A DNA stretch of 52,424 bases from Rugosibacter sp. (GTDB lineage Bacteria; Pseudomonadota; Gammaproteobacteria; Burkholderiales; Rhodocyclaceae): assembly GCA_004322535.1 (NCBI GenBank), contig SCUZ01000006.1, forward strand, positions 1 to 52,424, given 5' to 3'. Position numbers and translations under genes: made by a program. This document shows, one piece after another, positions 1 through 6,982 of this stretch. The notes under the pieces were generated by a model that was not told where the DNA came from, ran no database searches, and saw nothing but the letters and a program-made list of their open reading frames with translations. Each line of letters begins with the position of its first letter. Position 1 is the first letter of the stretch.

Positions 1-145
1 CCTGCAAATGCCCGGCATGACCATGGTGTTTCATGCCGCCGATCCCGCCATGCTCGATCAGGTAAAGGAAGGCGACAAGGTCAAATTCCATGTTGAAAAA
101 ATGAACGGTGCGCTGACCATCACCAAGATCGAGGGTGACAAGTAA
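1..145 (+). CDS. CusF-like periplasmic copper-binding protein, 3' part
   Basis: The last 47 codons of a gene entering from the left edge, read in the frame starting at base 2 and ending at TAA 143-145. The text begins LQMPGMTMVF and continues through DQVKEGDKVKF to TKIEGDK. This matches the C-terminal half of the CusF fold, a small beta-barrel that carries Cu(I)/Ag(I) to a CusCBA-type efflux pump. The MPGMTM stretch holds the two methionines that bind metal in CusF; the upstream His and Trp ligands lie outside the window. The decayed efflux-pump fragment just downstream fits a former cus/czc metal-resistance locus. The start, and whether the protein is fused to a CusB-type adaptor as in some relatives, cannot be seen. 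Confidence 0.8.
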   Translation, partial: LQMPGMTMVFHAADPAMLDQVKEGDKVKFHVEKMNGALTITKIEGDK

Positions 146-480
146 GCGGATTGTCATGTTTCAAAGGGTGGCCTGGACGTGACGGTTTATATCCGGGCCC
201 TCTTAGTTTCCAGCGTAATGACGGTGTTTTACGGACGTTGCTCACTGACTGTCTCTTCAGGGGCGACGATAGATAAACTCATAGCCGCTTGCCCCGACTA
301 TCTTGCGGCGCTGTGTCGTCGAGCGTAATCATCGCGGTCATGCCGGTGTTGGTGGCGCTAGGCATAGGCGATGCTGGGCCTACCCCGATACGCCCAATCC
401 AAAAACGAGTTCAAACAAAGATTCAAAAAAGTCGGCGCTGACAATACGGCGCCATTGGCATAACCGCCTTTTTTTGTGGC
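146..480. other. Non-coding or decayed stretch between CusF tail and CusA remnant
   Basis: No open frame here reads like a protein. The stretch probably held more of the copper-efflux locus, but I cannot align any part of it with confidence. One copy of the dispersed GTCGGCGCTG repeat lies at 427-450. Confidence 0.5.
427..450 (+). repeat. Dispersed GTCGGCGCTG repeat, copy 1
   Basis: AAAA followed by the exact core GTCGGCGCTG (431-440) and a diverged second half, ACAATACGGC. It lies in the decayed copper-efflux region, just before the CusA remnant. Confidence 0.7.
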
Positions 481-709
481 GATGGCAACGCCGATCAGCG
501 CCGTGCCGTGCTGCGCGTGCGGCCAAAGGCGATGACTAATGATTCTTGCGGGGCTATTGCCCATTTTGTTGGGCAGCGGCACCGGCTCGGAAATCATGAG
601 CCGAATTGCCGCGCCCATGGTCGGCGGCATGATCACCGCACCGTTGCTGTCGATGTTCGTGATCCCGGCGGTTTACCGATTGATGCGCGGGCGGCGGCGG
701 GACGAATGA
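481..709 (+). pseudogene. CusA/CzcA-type RND efflux pump, C-terminal remnant
   Basis: Two frames together give the C-terminus of a heavy-metal RND transporter. Bases 499-537 read [13 protein letters not shown], the conserved loop before the last helices. One base later, 539-709 reads [16 protein letters not shown], then [31 protein letters not shown] and a basic tail ending at TGA 707-709. Family members read roughly KAMTVxVIxAGLLPIL at the junction, so about five bases are missing and the frame is broken. Nothing recognisable of the other ~950 residues is present. With the CusF tail upstream, this was probably a cusA-cusF type unit that has been deleted down to a scar. Confidence 0.85.
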
Positions 710-792
710 AGTTCATGCGAACCGCAAGCCTTGTTTGCGCTCCCTTCGGTTCGCCTGCAGGAACTTCTCGCCACAGGCTGCGGCGTGATCGA
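710..792. other. Short unassigned stretch between two gene remnants
   Basis: Nothing recognisable. It lies between the CusA remnant and the integrase remnant on the opposite strand, and may contain the deletion joint that brought them together. Confidence 0.4.
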
Positions 793-961
793 TTATTGAC
801 GTTTGTCAAAATGACGAATAAATCGTTTAATCCAGTCGGTATAGGATTGTTCAGCACGCAAACTGTAATGTTTGAGGTGTATCTTGCCACGCACCTGATC
901 CAGCAGTTTTGGTGCTGCATCCGTTGATTTAGTTGATGGTAACGGATGGTAACGGATTCAT
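793..961 (-). pseudogene. Integron/XerC-like tyrosine integrase, N-terminal remnant
   Basis: Read on the minus strand from ATG 961-959, the sequence gives MNPLPS, then after a frame correction TKSTDAAPKLLDQVRGKI, HLKHYSLRAEQSYTDWIKRF and IRHFDKRQ before TAA at 795-793. This is the SAM-like core-binding N-terminal domain of integron-type integrases, whose usual text is close to RxKHYSxRTEQAYVxWIRRFILFHGKRHP. The catalytic domain is absent. A 10-bp tandem duplication (935-954, GATGGTAACG twice on the plus strand) shifts the frame six codons after the start; removing one unit restores a continuous frame from the ATG. So the gene is both frameshifted and truncated. It suggests a former mobile element next to the BrnTA pair. 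Confidence 0.8.
935..957. repeat. 10-bp tandem duplication inside integrase remnant
   Basis: GATGGTAACG occurs twice head to tail, followed by GAT. On the minus strand it duplicates CCGTTACCAT in codons 3-6 of the integrase remnant and causes the frameshift. Confidence 0.85.
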
Positions 962-1094
962 TTTTAGGCTCCACTAAAAACAGGTTTCTTGTTGATTCTA
1001 AATAAAGCATGAACTCAATCAATTTTTTATCCAGCGCCTTGATGGAAAGTTTTCCATCTTTTTAGGTACCCTCGCCTTCACGTGGAAGTGCAGG
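962..1094. other. AT-rich intergenic stretch
   Basis: No gene seen. An imperfect hairpin (GGAAAGTTTTCC near 1044) lies between the integrase remnant and the BrnTA promoter. Confidence 0.4.
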
Positions 1095-1138
1095 GTATGT
1101 TTGTGCATACCCTTGACGTGCCACCTATTTGTACATAC
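1095..1138. promoter_or_regulatory. Repeated sites flanking the brnT promoter, candidate BrnA operators
   Basis: TTGTGCATAC (1101-1110) and TTGTACATAC (1129-1138) are a 9/10 direct repeat, 28 bp apart start to start. The first copy is also the right part of an inverted repeat, GTATG at 1095-1099 and CATAC at 1106-1110. They flank the -35 box and reach into the -10 box of the brnT promoter. BrnA-family antitoxins, alone or with BrnT, are known to repress their own operon. That these are its sites is inference from position. Confidence 0.5.
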
Positions 1139-1141
1139 ACT
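1113..1141 (+). promoter_or_regulatory. Sigma-70-type promoter of brnTA
   Basis: TTGACG (1113-1118), a 17-bp spacer, then TACACT (1136-1141). The brnT ATG follows 11 bases later, so the leader is very short or absent and translation may start on a nearly leaderless message. Confidence 0.6.
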
Positions 1142-1152
1142 CTAACTAGCGC

Positions 1153-1431
1153 ATGAAAGTCGACTTTGACCCGATCAAGAACGAGAGAAACATCAGAGAA
1201 CGCCAGCTCTCGTTTGAGCGAGCGGCAGAAGCTGATTTCAATACTGCACTGGTGTTTCCTGACACCCGAAAGGCATATAGCGAAACTCGTTACATTGCAC
1301 TGTGCTACCTGGATCGCCGGCTGCATGTACTGTGCTTTACCGAGATCGAGACGGGAATTCGGGTAATCAGCTTCCGTAAGGCAAATACGAGAGAGGCAAA
1401 TAGACATGACAAGTCGCAAACCCTTGATTGA
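1153..1431 (+). CDS. brnT: BrnT family type II toxin (ribonuclease)
   Basis: A 92-residue protein of the usual BrnT length. BrnT toxins have a RelE-like fold and cleave RNA, blocking translation. The match is visible along the whole chain: VDFDPIKNERN at the start, LSFERAAEADF, ALVFPDTRKAYSETRYIAL in the middle, and the closing GIRVISFRKANTREANR that corresponds to RIISARKAxxxER in the family. The usual KHG tripeptide near residue 15 is replaced by RERQ, so one conserved basic/His position differs; I cannot say whether activity is affected. It starts at ATG 1153, close behind a good promoter. Its last 26 bases overlap the antitoxin gene, so the two are translated together. Confidence 0.88.
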   Translation: MKVDFDPIKNERNIRERQLSFERAAEADFNTALVFPDTRKAYSETRYIALCYLDRRLHVLCFTEIETGIRVISFRKANTREANRHDKSQTLD

Positions 1432-1681
1432 CACTGACGGCGAGGTCCGCGAACTAACCGCCGAAGATATGGCGAAATTCAGGCCGGCTGCTGAGGTGTT
1501 GCCATCATCCCTTAGAAAGAAGCTGGGCGTGCGCGGCCTTCAGAAGACCCCGACCAAAGAGCGTATCACCATTCGGTTGTCGCGAGAAGTGGTTGAGCAA
1601 TTTCGCGAAAGTGGCGAGGGCTGGCAGACTCGCGTGGACTCCGCCTTGCGCGAGTGGCTCAAGAATCATTCTCCGGTATAA
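1406..1681 (+). CDS. brnA: BrnA family antitoxin (ribbon-helix-helix)
   Basis: A 91-residue antitoxin partner of BrnT. The C-terminal half carries the family signature: KERITIRLSREVVEQFRESG is the ribbon-helix-helix strand and first helix, followed by EGWQTRVDSALREWLKNH. The ribbon-helix-helix part binds DNA and the N-terminal part normally wraps the toxin. The start at ATG 1406 lies inside brnT and is preceded by a purine-rich GAGAGAGGC. The gene order toxin then antitoxin is standard for brnTA. It ends at TAA just before a strong hairpin. The pair sits beside integrase and efflux remnants and may be stabilising, or be left over from, a once-mobile segment. Confidence 0.9.
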   Translation: MTSRKPLIDTDGEVRELTAEDMAKFRPAAEVLPSSLRKKLGVRGLQKTPTKERITIRLSREVVEQFRESGEGWQTRVDSALREWLKNHSPV

Positions 1682-1721
1682 GCCATTGCTTCATTCACGC
1701 GCGGGGTCGAACCTATCATTC

Positions 1722-1756
1722 CACCGGCCTGTGCAAAAAAGCCGCGCAGGCCGGTG
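1722..1756. repeat. Strong hairpin downstream of brnA
   Basis: CACCGGCCTGTGC and GCGCAGGCCGGTG form a 13-bp stem with one G:T pair and a 9-base loop beginning AAAAAA. There is no T-run on the plus side, so it is not a standard intrinsic terminator. It lies between the convergent brnTA and rlmB units and may still protect mRNA ends. Confidence 0.6.
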
Positions 1757-1812
1757 AATTCAAGCGTTGAATCTGTAGAAGAACCCAATTTTCATCCGCA
1801 GTGGTTCACAGA

Positions 1813-1835
1813 GCGCCGTCTCACCGGCGCCAGCG
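1813..1835 (-). repeat. Dispersed repeat, copy 2 (diverged)
   Basis: On the minus strand CGCTGGCGCCGGTGAGACGGCGC. The second half, GGTGAGACGGCG, is identical to the best copies and the first half is altered. It sits in the gap downstream of rlmB. Confidence 0.5.
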
Positions 1836-1909
1836 CGGTGCTTGCTTTGCACTACCTGCGGGTCGCCTTCGGGAACTGTTCAGCCGATCATTCGGTGCTT
1901 TCCCGAGGC

Positions 1910-2659
1910 TTAACCTTGCCGCTGGCGCCGGCTCTCGAACAAACACAAACCAGCAGAGACGGAAACATTCAGGCTTTCCACGCTGCCATGCATGGGGATG
2001 TAGGCGAGCTCATCGCACGTCTCTTGCGTCAGGCGGCGCATGCCGCTGCCTTCGGCACCCAGCACCCAGGCGGTGGGGCCTTTTTGGTCGATGGCGTAGA
2101 TTTCCCGCTTGGCGTCGGCCGCGGTGCCGATAACCCAGATTTCACGCTCTTGCATTTCGCGTATTGAGCGGGCGAGGTTGGTCACCACGATGTAAGGCAC
2201 GGTGTCCGCCGCGCCGCTGGCGACTTTAATGGCGGTGGCATTCAACCCGCAGGCCTTGTCCTTGGGTGCGATCACGGCGTGCGCACCTGCGGCGTCTGCC
2301 ACGCGCAAACAAGCGCCCAGATTATGCGGGTCGGTAATGCTGTCCAGCACCAGCAGCAGCGCGGGTTCTTGCAGGTTTTCCAGTACGTCGTCCAGCGTAA
2401 CGTGCCGCGCCTGGGCGGCAATGCGGGCGACGACGCCTTGATGGCTGCTGTTTCTGCCGACAGCGCCGGACATGGCATCCAGGCGAGCCGTGTCAGATAG
2501 CATGACGCGTACCTTGAAACTCTCGGCCAGCTTTAACAGGTCGCGCATGCGGCCGTCCTGGCGGCCTTCGGCGATGATGATTTCATGCACGTCTTCTGCG
2601 GCGTGGCGCAGTTTGGCGGTGATGGCATGAAAGCCGTAAATCAGGCGTGTTTCAGCCAT
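1910..2659 (-). CDS. rlmB: 23S rRNA (guanosine-2'-O-)-methyltransferase RlmB
   Basis: A 249-residue SPOUT-class methyltransferase that methylates the 2'-O of G2251 in the peptidyl-transferase P-loop of 23S rRNA. Visible: the N-terminal substrate domain opening RLIYGFHAITAKLRH, then the knot motifs LDSITDPHNLGACLR (about residue 105), LGAEGSGMR (about 200) and IPMHGSVESLNVSVSAGL (about 222), which form the SAM pocket. I chose ATG 2659, preceded by GGGAGA; an upstream in-frame start would run far into the MscS gene. The start overlaps the end of the MscS gene by 8 bases, so the two are translationally coupled. The common neighbour rnr (RNase R) is not here. Confidence 0.95.
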   Translation of the reverse strand: MAETRLIYGFHAITAKLRHAAEDVHEIIIAEGRQDGRMRDLLKLAESFKVRVMLSDTARLDAMSGAVGRNSSHQGVVARIAAQARHVTLDDVLENLQEPALLLVLDSITDPHNLGACLRVADAAGAHAVIAPKDKACGLNATAIKVASGAADTVPYIVVTNLARSIREMQEREIWVIGTAADAKREIYAIDQKGPTAWVLGAEGSGMRRLTQETCDELAYIPMHGSVESLNVSVSAGLCLFESRRQRQG

Positions 2660-3935
2660 TGTTTTCTCCCAGAATATGAATTTCTCGTTGCGGAAAAGGA
2701 ATCGCGATGCCATGCTGTTTAAAGCTGTGCCAGATGGCCAGATTGATATCCGAGCGCAGTATGCCTAACCCATTTTCGGGGTCGGTGATCCAGCAACCCA
2801 ACTCAAGGTTGATGCCCGAATCGGCAAACTCCTTGAGCAGCACAGCGGGTTCAGGTTCTGGCAGAACACGCGAGTGGGCTTTTGCAGCATTCACTAGCAG
2901 CTGCATGGCGAGTTCAAGATCGCTGCCGTAGCTGATCTGTATCGGCAGGGCAACGCGTACCTGGCGGTCGCTGTAGGATTCGTTTTGCACGACCGAGCTG
3001 ACGAGTAATTCATTGGGCACGAGTGATTCGATGCCCGTTTGGCTGCGCAAAACGGTGAAACGTGTGGTGATGCGCGTGACCTGGCCGCGATCATTGCCGA
3101 CGCTGATGATATTGCCGATGCGAATGGAGTTATCCAGCAGGATGATGAAGCCGGATACATAGTTGCTGGCGATTTTTTGCAGACCAAAGCCCAGGCCCAC
3201 ACCCAGTGCGCCACCAAATACCGAGAGCGTGGTCAGATCAATGCCCACCAGGGGCAGCGCAAGCAATATGGCAAACAGTGCCAAAAGAGCACGCAACAGG
3301 CGCGAGAGCACAATGCGCAAACTGGTATCCATCTCAGCCGCCCGACTCAAGCGGGCTTCAAACGCGTTGGAAAGCCACAAGGCAATCAACAAGGTTGCGG
3401 CGACGGTGACCAGGCCTTGCAATATTTGCCACAAGGAAAGTGGCGTTTTGCTGATAGGCAAGGTGATGGATTCCAGCACATCGATTATTTCTGGCAGCAC
3501 ACCGAGAATGTGCAAAGCCACGATGCTCCATGCGATGGTGGCAAAAATACGCTCAAAGCTGGTAAGCCATGTGGCATGCGTAAAGCTGTGCCGCAAAATA
3601 TAAAACACCAGTCGAATGACGGCGAGCGAGGCCAGCAGAGGCATTGCCAGCGTCAATAAATGCGTGTGCATCACCGGTCGCAACAGCCAGCGTGAAAACA
3701 GGATCAAACCCAGCGCCACGATGGGAAAAATGACACGTTTCAGGCTGCCCCGACCCAATTGCCTGGCGCGTCCCAGATCGGGTACCGAGTGGGCGGCAAC
3801 TTGCTCGCGTACAAAGCTTTCAACAAGCTTGGCCAGCAAGAGCGAAATTGCTAGTGCGGCGAGCTGCCAAAGGATATCGGGGTGATTCAGGTCGGCAATC
3901 AGGTCATTCCAAACGGCAGAAAGTTCAACGGCCAT
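2652..3935 (-). CDS. MscS family mechanosensitive ion channel
   Basis: A 427-residue inner-membrane protein. The N-terminal ~220 residues form about five membrane segments, more than the three of E. coli MscS, so it belongs with the mid-sized MscK/YbdG-like group. The pore helix and the start of the beta domain are clear: LSVFGGALGVGLGFGLQKIA then SNYVSGFIILLDNSIRIGN, with the Gly/Ala packing typical of the pore. The C-terminal cytoplasmic part contains SLVPNELLVSSVVQN. Such channels open on hypo-osmotic shock and release small solutes. The start overlaps the end of the upstream PLD gene by 11 bases and its end overlaps rlmB, so this is part of a minus-strand run. Confidence 0.92.
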   Translation of the reverse strand: MAVELSAVWNDLIADLNHPDILWQLAALAISLLLAKLVESFVREQVAAHSVPDLGRARQLGRGSLKRVIFPIVALGLILFSRWLLRPVMHTHLLTLAMPLLASLAVIRLVFYILRHSFTHATWLTSFERIFATIAWSIVALHILGVLPEIIDVLESITLPISKTPLSLWQILQGLVTVAATLLIALWLSNAFEARLSRAAEMDTSLRIVLSRLLRALLALFAILLALPLVGIDLTTLSVFGGALGVGLGFGLQKIASNYVSGFIILLDNSIRIGNIISVGNDRGQVTRITTRFTVLRSQTGIESLVPNELLVSSVVQNESYSDRQVRVALPIQISYGSDLELAMQLLVNAAKAHSRVLPEPEPAVLLKEFADSGINLELGCWITDPENGLGILRSDINLAIWHSFKQHGIAIPFPQREIHILGENNG

Positions 3936-4521
3936 GAGGGGCTTCCTTGTTTTCTTTAGTTTCCGGTTTAAAAGGCTGAGCTTCGGCGTGATGGCGTTGC
4001 CAGTTATTCAGATAGCGTTGCAGCAGTGCCGGGTTGTCACGCAGAATCAATAAGTTTTCAGCATTGCGCGCTTGTGCGGACCAGGTAAAGTTATAACTGC
4101 CTGTGATCAAGATGCCGTGAGGCGTCTTGGCATCTATCAGAATGATTTTATTATGCGCAACAGCATATCGGGTTTCCAGCCGGACAGGAATATCTGCCGC
4201 TGCCAGTATGGGAATTTGCGAGTTTTGTCCGGTATCGAGCATTTTCTGATCGGCCAGAATAGCCACAGCGACCCCTCGCTTTTTGGCAGAGATCAGAGCC
4301 TGGCTTATCGATCGGCTGGTGAGCAGATAGGTTTGCACATGTATGCTTTGCTGCGCCTCGGCAAGCGCCCGGATGATCGCGCCTTCTGCATCATCCCAAG
4401 GAGTGAACAAGGCTTCCACCGAGCCCGCGGCGGCGACCGTTTCCGCTCGGATCGTGATACTTGTCGACGCCAGCGCCAGCATTAATGCAGCCAGCGCCAG
4501 CGGTTTTACCCAGGTGGTCAT
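3925..4521 (-). CDS. Secreted phospholipase D-like (Nuc-type) protein
   Basis: A 198-residue single-HKD protein of the PLD superfamily, resembling the Nuc/YhaB endonucleases. An N-terminal signal peptide (TTWVKPLALAALMLALAS... cleaved near AxA at about 26-30) predicts export to the periplasm. The catalytic motif is VAHNKIILID, with His and Lys spaced HxK and the Asp four residues on, followed by GSYNFTWSAQARNAEN. One HKD per chain means it should work as a dimer. Its substrate could be nucleic acid or phospholipid; the sequence does not decide. The start ATG overlaps the stop of the rsmB-like gene (ATGA). The C-terminal tail is rich in Lys and Glu. Confidence 0.85.
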   Translation of the reverse strand: MTTWVKPLALAALMLALASTSITIRAETVAAAGSVEALFTPWDDAEGAIIRALAEAQQSIHVQTYLLTSRSISQALISAKKRGVAVAILADQKMLDTGQNSQIPILAAADIPVRLETRYAVAHNKIILIDAKTPHGILITGSYNFTWSAQARNAENLLILRDNPALLQRYLNNWQRHHAEAQPFKPETKENKEAPHGR

Positions 4522-5951
4522 TTCTGGCGCTGTAACACGGCAGCGTAAAAGCCGTCGGTGCTGTGGATGGGCGGGCTGAGATGAAGGTCTGCTGTGGTAT
4601 TGATGCCTTCGATGCGAATGCCTTGATCTGCCAAAATATCCGCAGCGGACAAGCGGAAAAATTCAGGATGGCTGGACAGAAAATCATCGACGATGGCTTC
4701 ATTTTCTTCGCTGAGAATGCTGCACGTGGCATACACCAGCCGGCCACCAGGTTTCAGCAGGCGAGCGGCGGCGGCAAGTATCGCCGCTTGTTTTTGCGTG
4801 AGCTCAGCGATGCCTTCCGGCGTTTGCCGCCATTTGAGATCCGGATTGCGACGCAACGTGCCCAGGCCGGAGCAGGGGGCATCTACCAGCACGCGATCGA
4901 CTTTTCCGGCGAGGCGCTTTACGCGGATATCATTTTCGTTGGCAATCAGAATCGGATGCACATTCGAGAGTCCCGCGCGGGCAACGCGTGGCTTGAGTTT
5001 GGCCAAGCGCTTTTCTGCCACATCGAAGGCATACAGTCGACCGGTTGACCGCATCATGGCGCCTAACAGCAAGGTTTTTCCACCTGCCCCGGCGCAGAAA
5101 TCCACCACCATCTCGCTGCGCCGGGGGGCCAGCAAATAGCCCAGTAGCTGCGAGCCTTCATCTTGCACCTCGATGGAGCCATCAAGAAAGAGCGGATGCT
5201 TTTGCAGGAAAGGCCGGTTTTTGAGTCGAAGTCCAATGGGTGAATAAGGGCAGGGCGAGAGTGTGAGGCCCTCGGCAGTTAATTGCGTCACCACGGCTTC
5301 GCGCGTGGCCTTCAAGGTATTGACGCGTAAATCAAGCGGGGCGGGTGTGTTCAGGGCACGCGCCAAGGCCAGCAATTGATCGGCGGGCAGGCGAGTGCTC
5401 AAGCGCTCTGCCAACCAGTCAGGAAAATCAAGTTGTTCGCTCAGCGTGAGTGCAGGTTCTGGCTGGCGGCGAATTTCGGCGAGCCATTCGGCTTCACCTG
5501 CTTCGAGTGCAGGTTCCAGCTGTCGCTGCGACATGCCGCGCAGGCGGGACAACGATAGCAAAACCAATTCACGCGCTGAAACATGCTGTTTTTTTGTCGG
5601 CATGAGGGGGGGGATCAGCGTGCCTAGGCGAGTGAGCAGGCGTTTTCGGCGCAATACGGCGTAGGCGGTTTCTGCGATGAAGGCTCGATCTCGTGCGCCG
5701 CTTTTTTTGCTGCGAAAAAATGCGGATAGAGCCGCATCGGCCGGTTGTAAAAATTGCAGCAATTGGGTGGTGGCTTCTATTGCGGTATTGAGCAGCCCGG
5801 CGGTTAAGCCTTCTTCAGCAGGGGCTGAACCATCCCGGCCTGTATTTTGAGTGTTTTGTTTAGGCCGCTGCCAGGTTTTCTTGGCGGATTGCGTTGAATT
5901 TGAGCGGGAGCGGGGGGAGCTGTTTTTAGTTTTCAGGTTATTTTTATTCAT
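4518..5951 (-). CDS. rsmB: RsmB-type RNA m5C methyltransferase (RsmB/NOP family)
   Basis: A 477-residue protein with a basic, Ser/Lys-rich N-terminus, a NusB-like RNA-binding region (about 45-170) and a Rossmann methyltransferase domain. SAM motif I is VVDFCAGAGGKTLLLG. Both family cysteines are present, in DAPCSGLGT (about 357) and YATCSILSEEN (about 408), the latter being the attacking Cys in this family. RsmB makes m5C967 in 16S rRNA. This copy is not next to def-fmt, where the classic rsmB (sun) often lies, so it could be a paralog with another rRNA target. I chose ATG 5951, which overlaps the DUF3108 stop by 8 bases; the longer frame starts only with TTG. Confidence 0.85.
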   Translation of the reverse strand: MNKNNLKTKNSSPRSRSNSTQSAKKTWQRPKQNTQNTGRDGSAPAEEGLTAGLLNTAIEATTQLLQFLQPADAALSAFFRSKKSGARDRAFIAETAYAVLRRKRLLTRLGTLIPPLMPTKKQHVSARELVLLSLSRLRGMSQRQLEPALEAGEAEWLAEIRRQPEPALTLSEQLDFPDWLAERLSTRLPADQLLALARALNTPAPLDLRVNTLKATREAVVTQLTAEGLTLSPCPYSPIGLRLKNRPFLQKHPLFLDGSIEVQDEGSQLLGYLLAPRRSEMVVDFCAGAGGKTLLLGAMMRSTGRLYAFDVAEKRLAKLKPRVARAGLSNVHPILIANENDIRVKRLAGKVDRVLVDAPCSGLGTLRRNPDLKWRQTPEGIAELTQKQAAILAAAARLLKPGGRLVYATCSILSEENEAIVDDFLSSHPEFFRLSAADILADQGIRIEGINTTADLHLSPPIHSTDGFYAAVLQRQK

Positions 5952-6981
5952 GAGTTTTCTCGGTGCTTGCATCGTCTGCGAGCTGGTCAAAGATACCGCC
6001 CTTGCGGTCGGTAAAGCGAATTTTTAGTGGCAGGCCATGCACGGTTTTGGAAATCCACAGATCGATAATGTCCTCGCCATTTTTTGTGCGCAGGTGCTGT
6101 GTGGCGTGCGTGCGGCCTTGATAGGTCAGCGTTTCTTCTCCGATCAGTTCAAAATGATAACGCTCGAGTTTGCGCCCCGTGGCAATGAACAAATCGATAG
6201 CCGTCATGGGCTGATCCATTGCCACTTGCAGTGCGAGTTGGTAATACATTGACAACATATCCTGCGTGCCGTCTTCAACCGGCTCTGTGCGGTCGGCATA
6301 GGTAATCAGATGCCCGGTCCAGTCAAAGCGGGCGATGTCTTTTTTGTTCTTGCGTTCGTTGCTGAATGACAGGGGACGCAAGCCCGCAGTGGTGATTTCC
6401 CCCTCACTTTCTTGAACAATCCGGGCGGGCTTGAACAGTGCCGCCAGACCCGTGGTTTCAGTGATATTCGTGAAGGTGTAGTGAATGCCATCGTGCGCCC
6501 AGGTGTTGATGGATTGCCCGATGATCAATCCGTTTTCGCCTCGTGTGACGATGAAACGCATGCGTCCTTTTTTCGGCAAGGAGAAAGGCACTGCAGGTGG
6601 CGAGACAGCGGGTGGCATGGGCGCGGATTCAATGGTCGGAGGTTCAACAGAGGCTGGTTCGTCAAAAGTCGGCGCTGGTGAGACGGCGGCAACGGTTTCA
6701 GTAGATAAATTTGGCTCTGTGGTGCCTGCTTCTGGTGGAACAGCCGGCACACGGGGACGCGGGCCGGCGCGGTGCAGCTTGGGTGCGTGGGCTACAGCGG
6801 AGGGAGCCGCGACGTGCGGACGAAGGGTGGCGCTGGGATTATTCGGGGCAGCGGGCATGAGCACCGCATCAAGTCTTGGTGCGGGATCTTCGGGGCTAAG
6901 CGTCGGTAGCTCCCATGCGGGACTAAGCAGTGCGGCGATGTGCAAAAATGCCGAGGCGACGAGTGCCAATGCGAAGGGCAT
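5944..6981 (-). CDS. DUF3108 protein with TonB-like N-terminus
   Basis: A 345-residue protein. Residues 1-25 form a signal anchor, FALALVASAFLHIAALL, followed by about 120 residues rich in Pro, Ala and Glu. The C-terminal ~200 residues match the DUF3108 style (IVTRGENGLIIGQSINTW, later RKLERYHFELIGEETL and DIIDLWISK...GLPLKIRF), a beta-rich periplasmic domain of unknown function. The anchor plus proline-rich spacer plus periplasmic domain resembles TonB, although no TonB box-binding domain is seen. It lies between purN and the rsmB-like gene, an arrangement I associate with betaproteobacteria. A copy of the dispersed repeat encodes AVSPAPTF in the linker (6664-6688). Confidence 0.8.
   Translation of the reverse strand: MPFALALVASAFLHIAALLSPAWELPTLSPEDPAPRLDAVLMPAAPNNPSATLRPHVAAPSAVAHAPKLHRAGPRPRVPAVPPEAGTTEPNLSTETVAAVSPAPTFDEPASVEPPTIESAPMPPAVSPPAVPFSLPKKGRMRFIVTRGENGLIIGQSINTWAHDGIHYTFTNITETTGLAALFKPARIVQESEGEITTAGLRPLSFSNERKNKKDIARFDWTGHLITYADRTEPVEDGTQDMLSMYYQLALQVAMDQPMTAIDLFIATGRKLERYHFELIGEETLTYQGRTHATQHLRTKNGEDIIDLWISKTVHGLPLKIRFTDRKGGIFDQLADDASTEKTHE
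6664..6688 (+). repeat. Dispersed repeat, copy 3 (inside DUF3108 gene)
   Basis: AAAAGTCGGCGCTGGTGAGACGGCG, a full-length copy matching the consensus. It lies antisense inside the coding sequence and is translated as AVSPAPTF in the proline-rich linker. Confidence 0.85.
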
Positions 6982-6982
6982 A

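Noticed and set aside
1722-1756. Hairpin after brnA as an intrinsic terminator
   Set aside because: Strong stem, but no T-run on either strand; reported only as an inverted repeat.
1754-2167. Plus-strand open frame overlapping the rlmB 3' end
   Set aside because: It is antisense to conserved SPOUT motifs of rlmB and has no signature of its own.
3039-3659. Long open frame antisense to the MscS gene (206 codons)
   Set aside because: Gln/His-rich composition typical of an antisense shadow of a membrane protein gene.
6664-6688. The GCCGTCT part of the repeat (minus strand) resembles the start of Neisseria DNA uptake sequences (GCCGTCTGAA)
   Set aside because: Only seven bases agree, and that half is the less conserved one here. 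Not enough to call it an uptake sequence.
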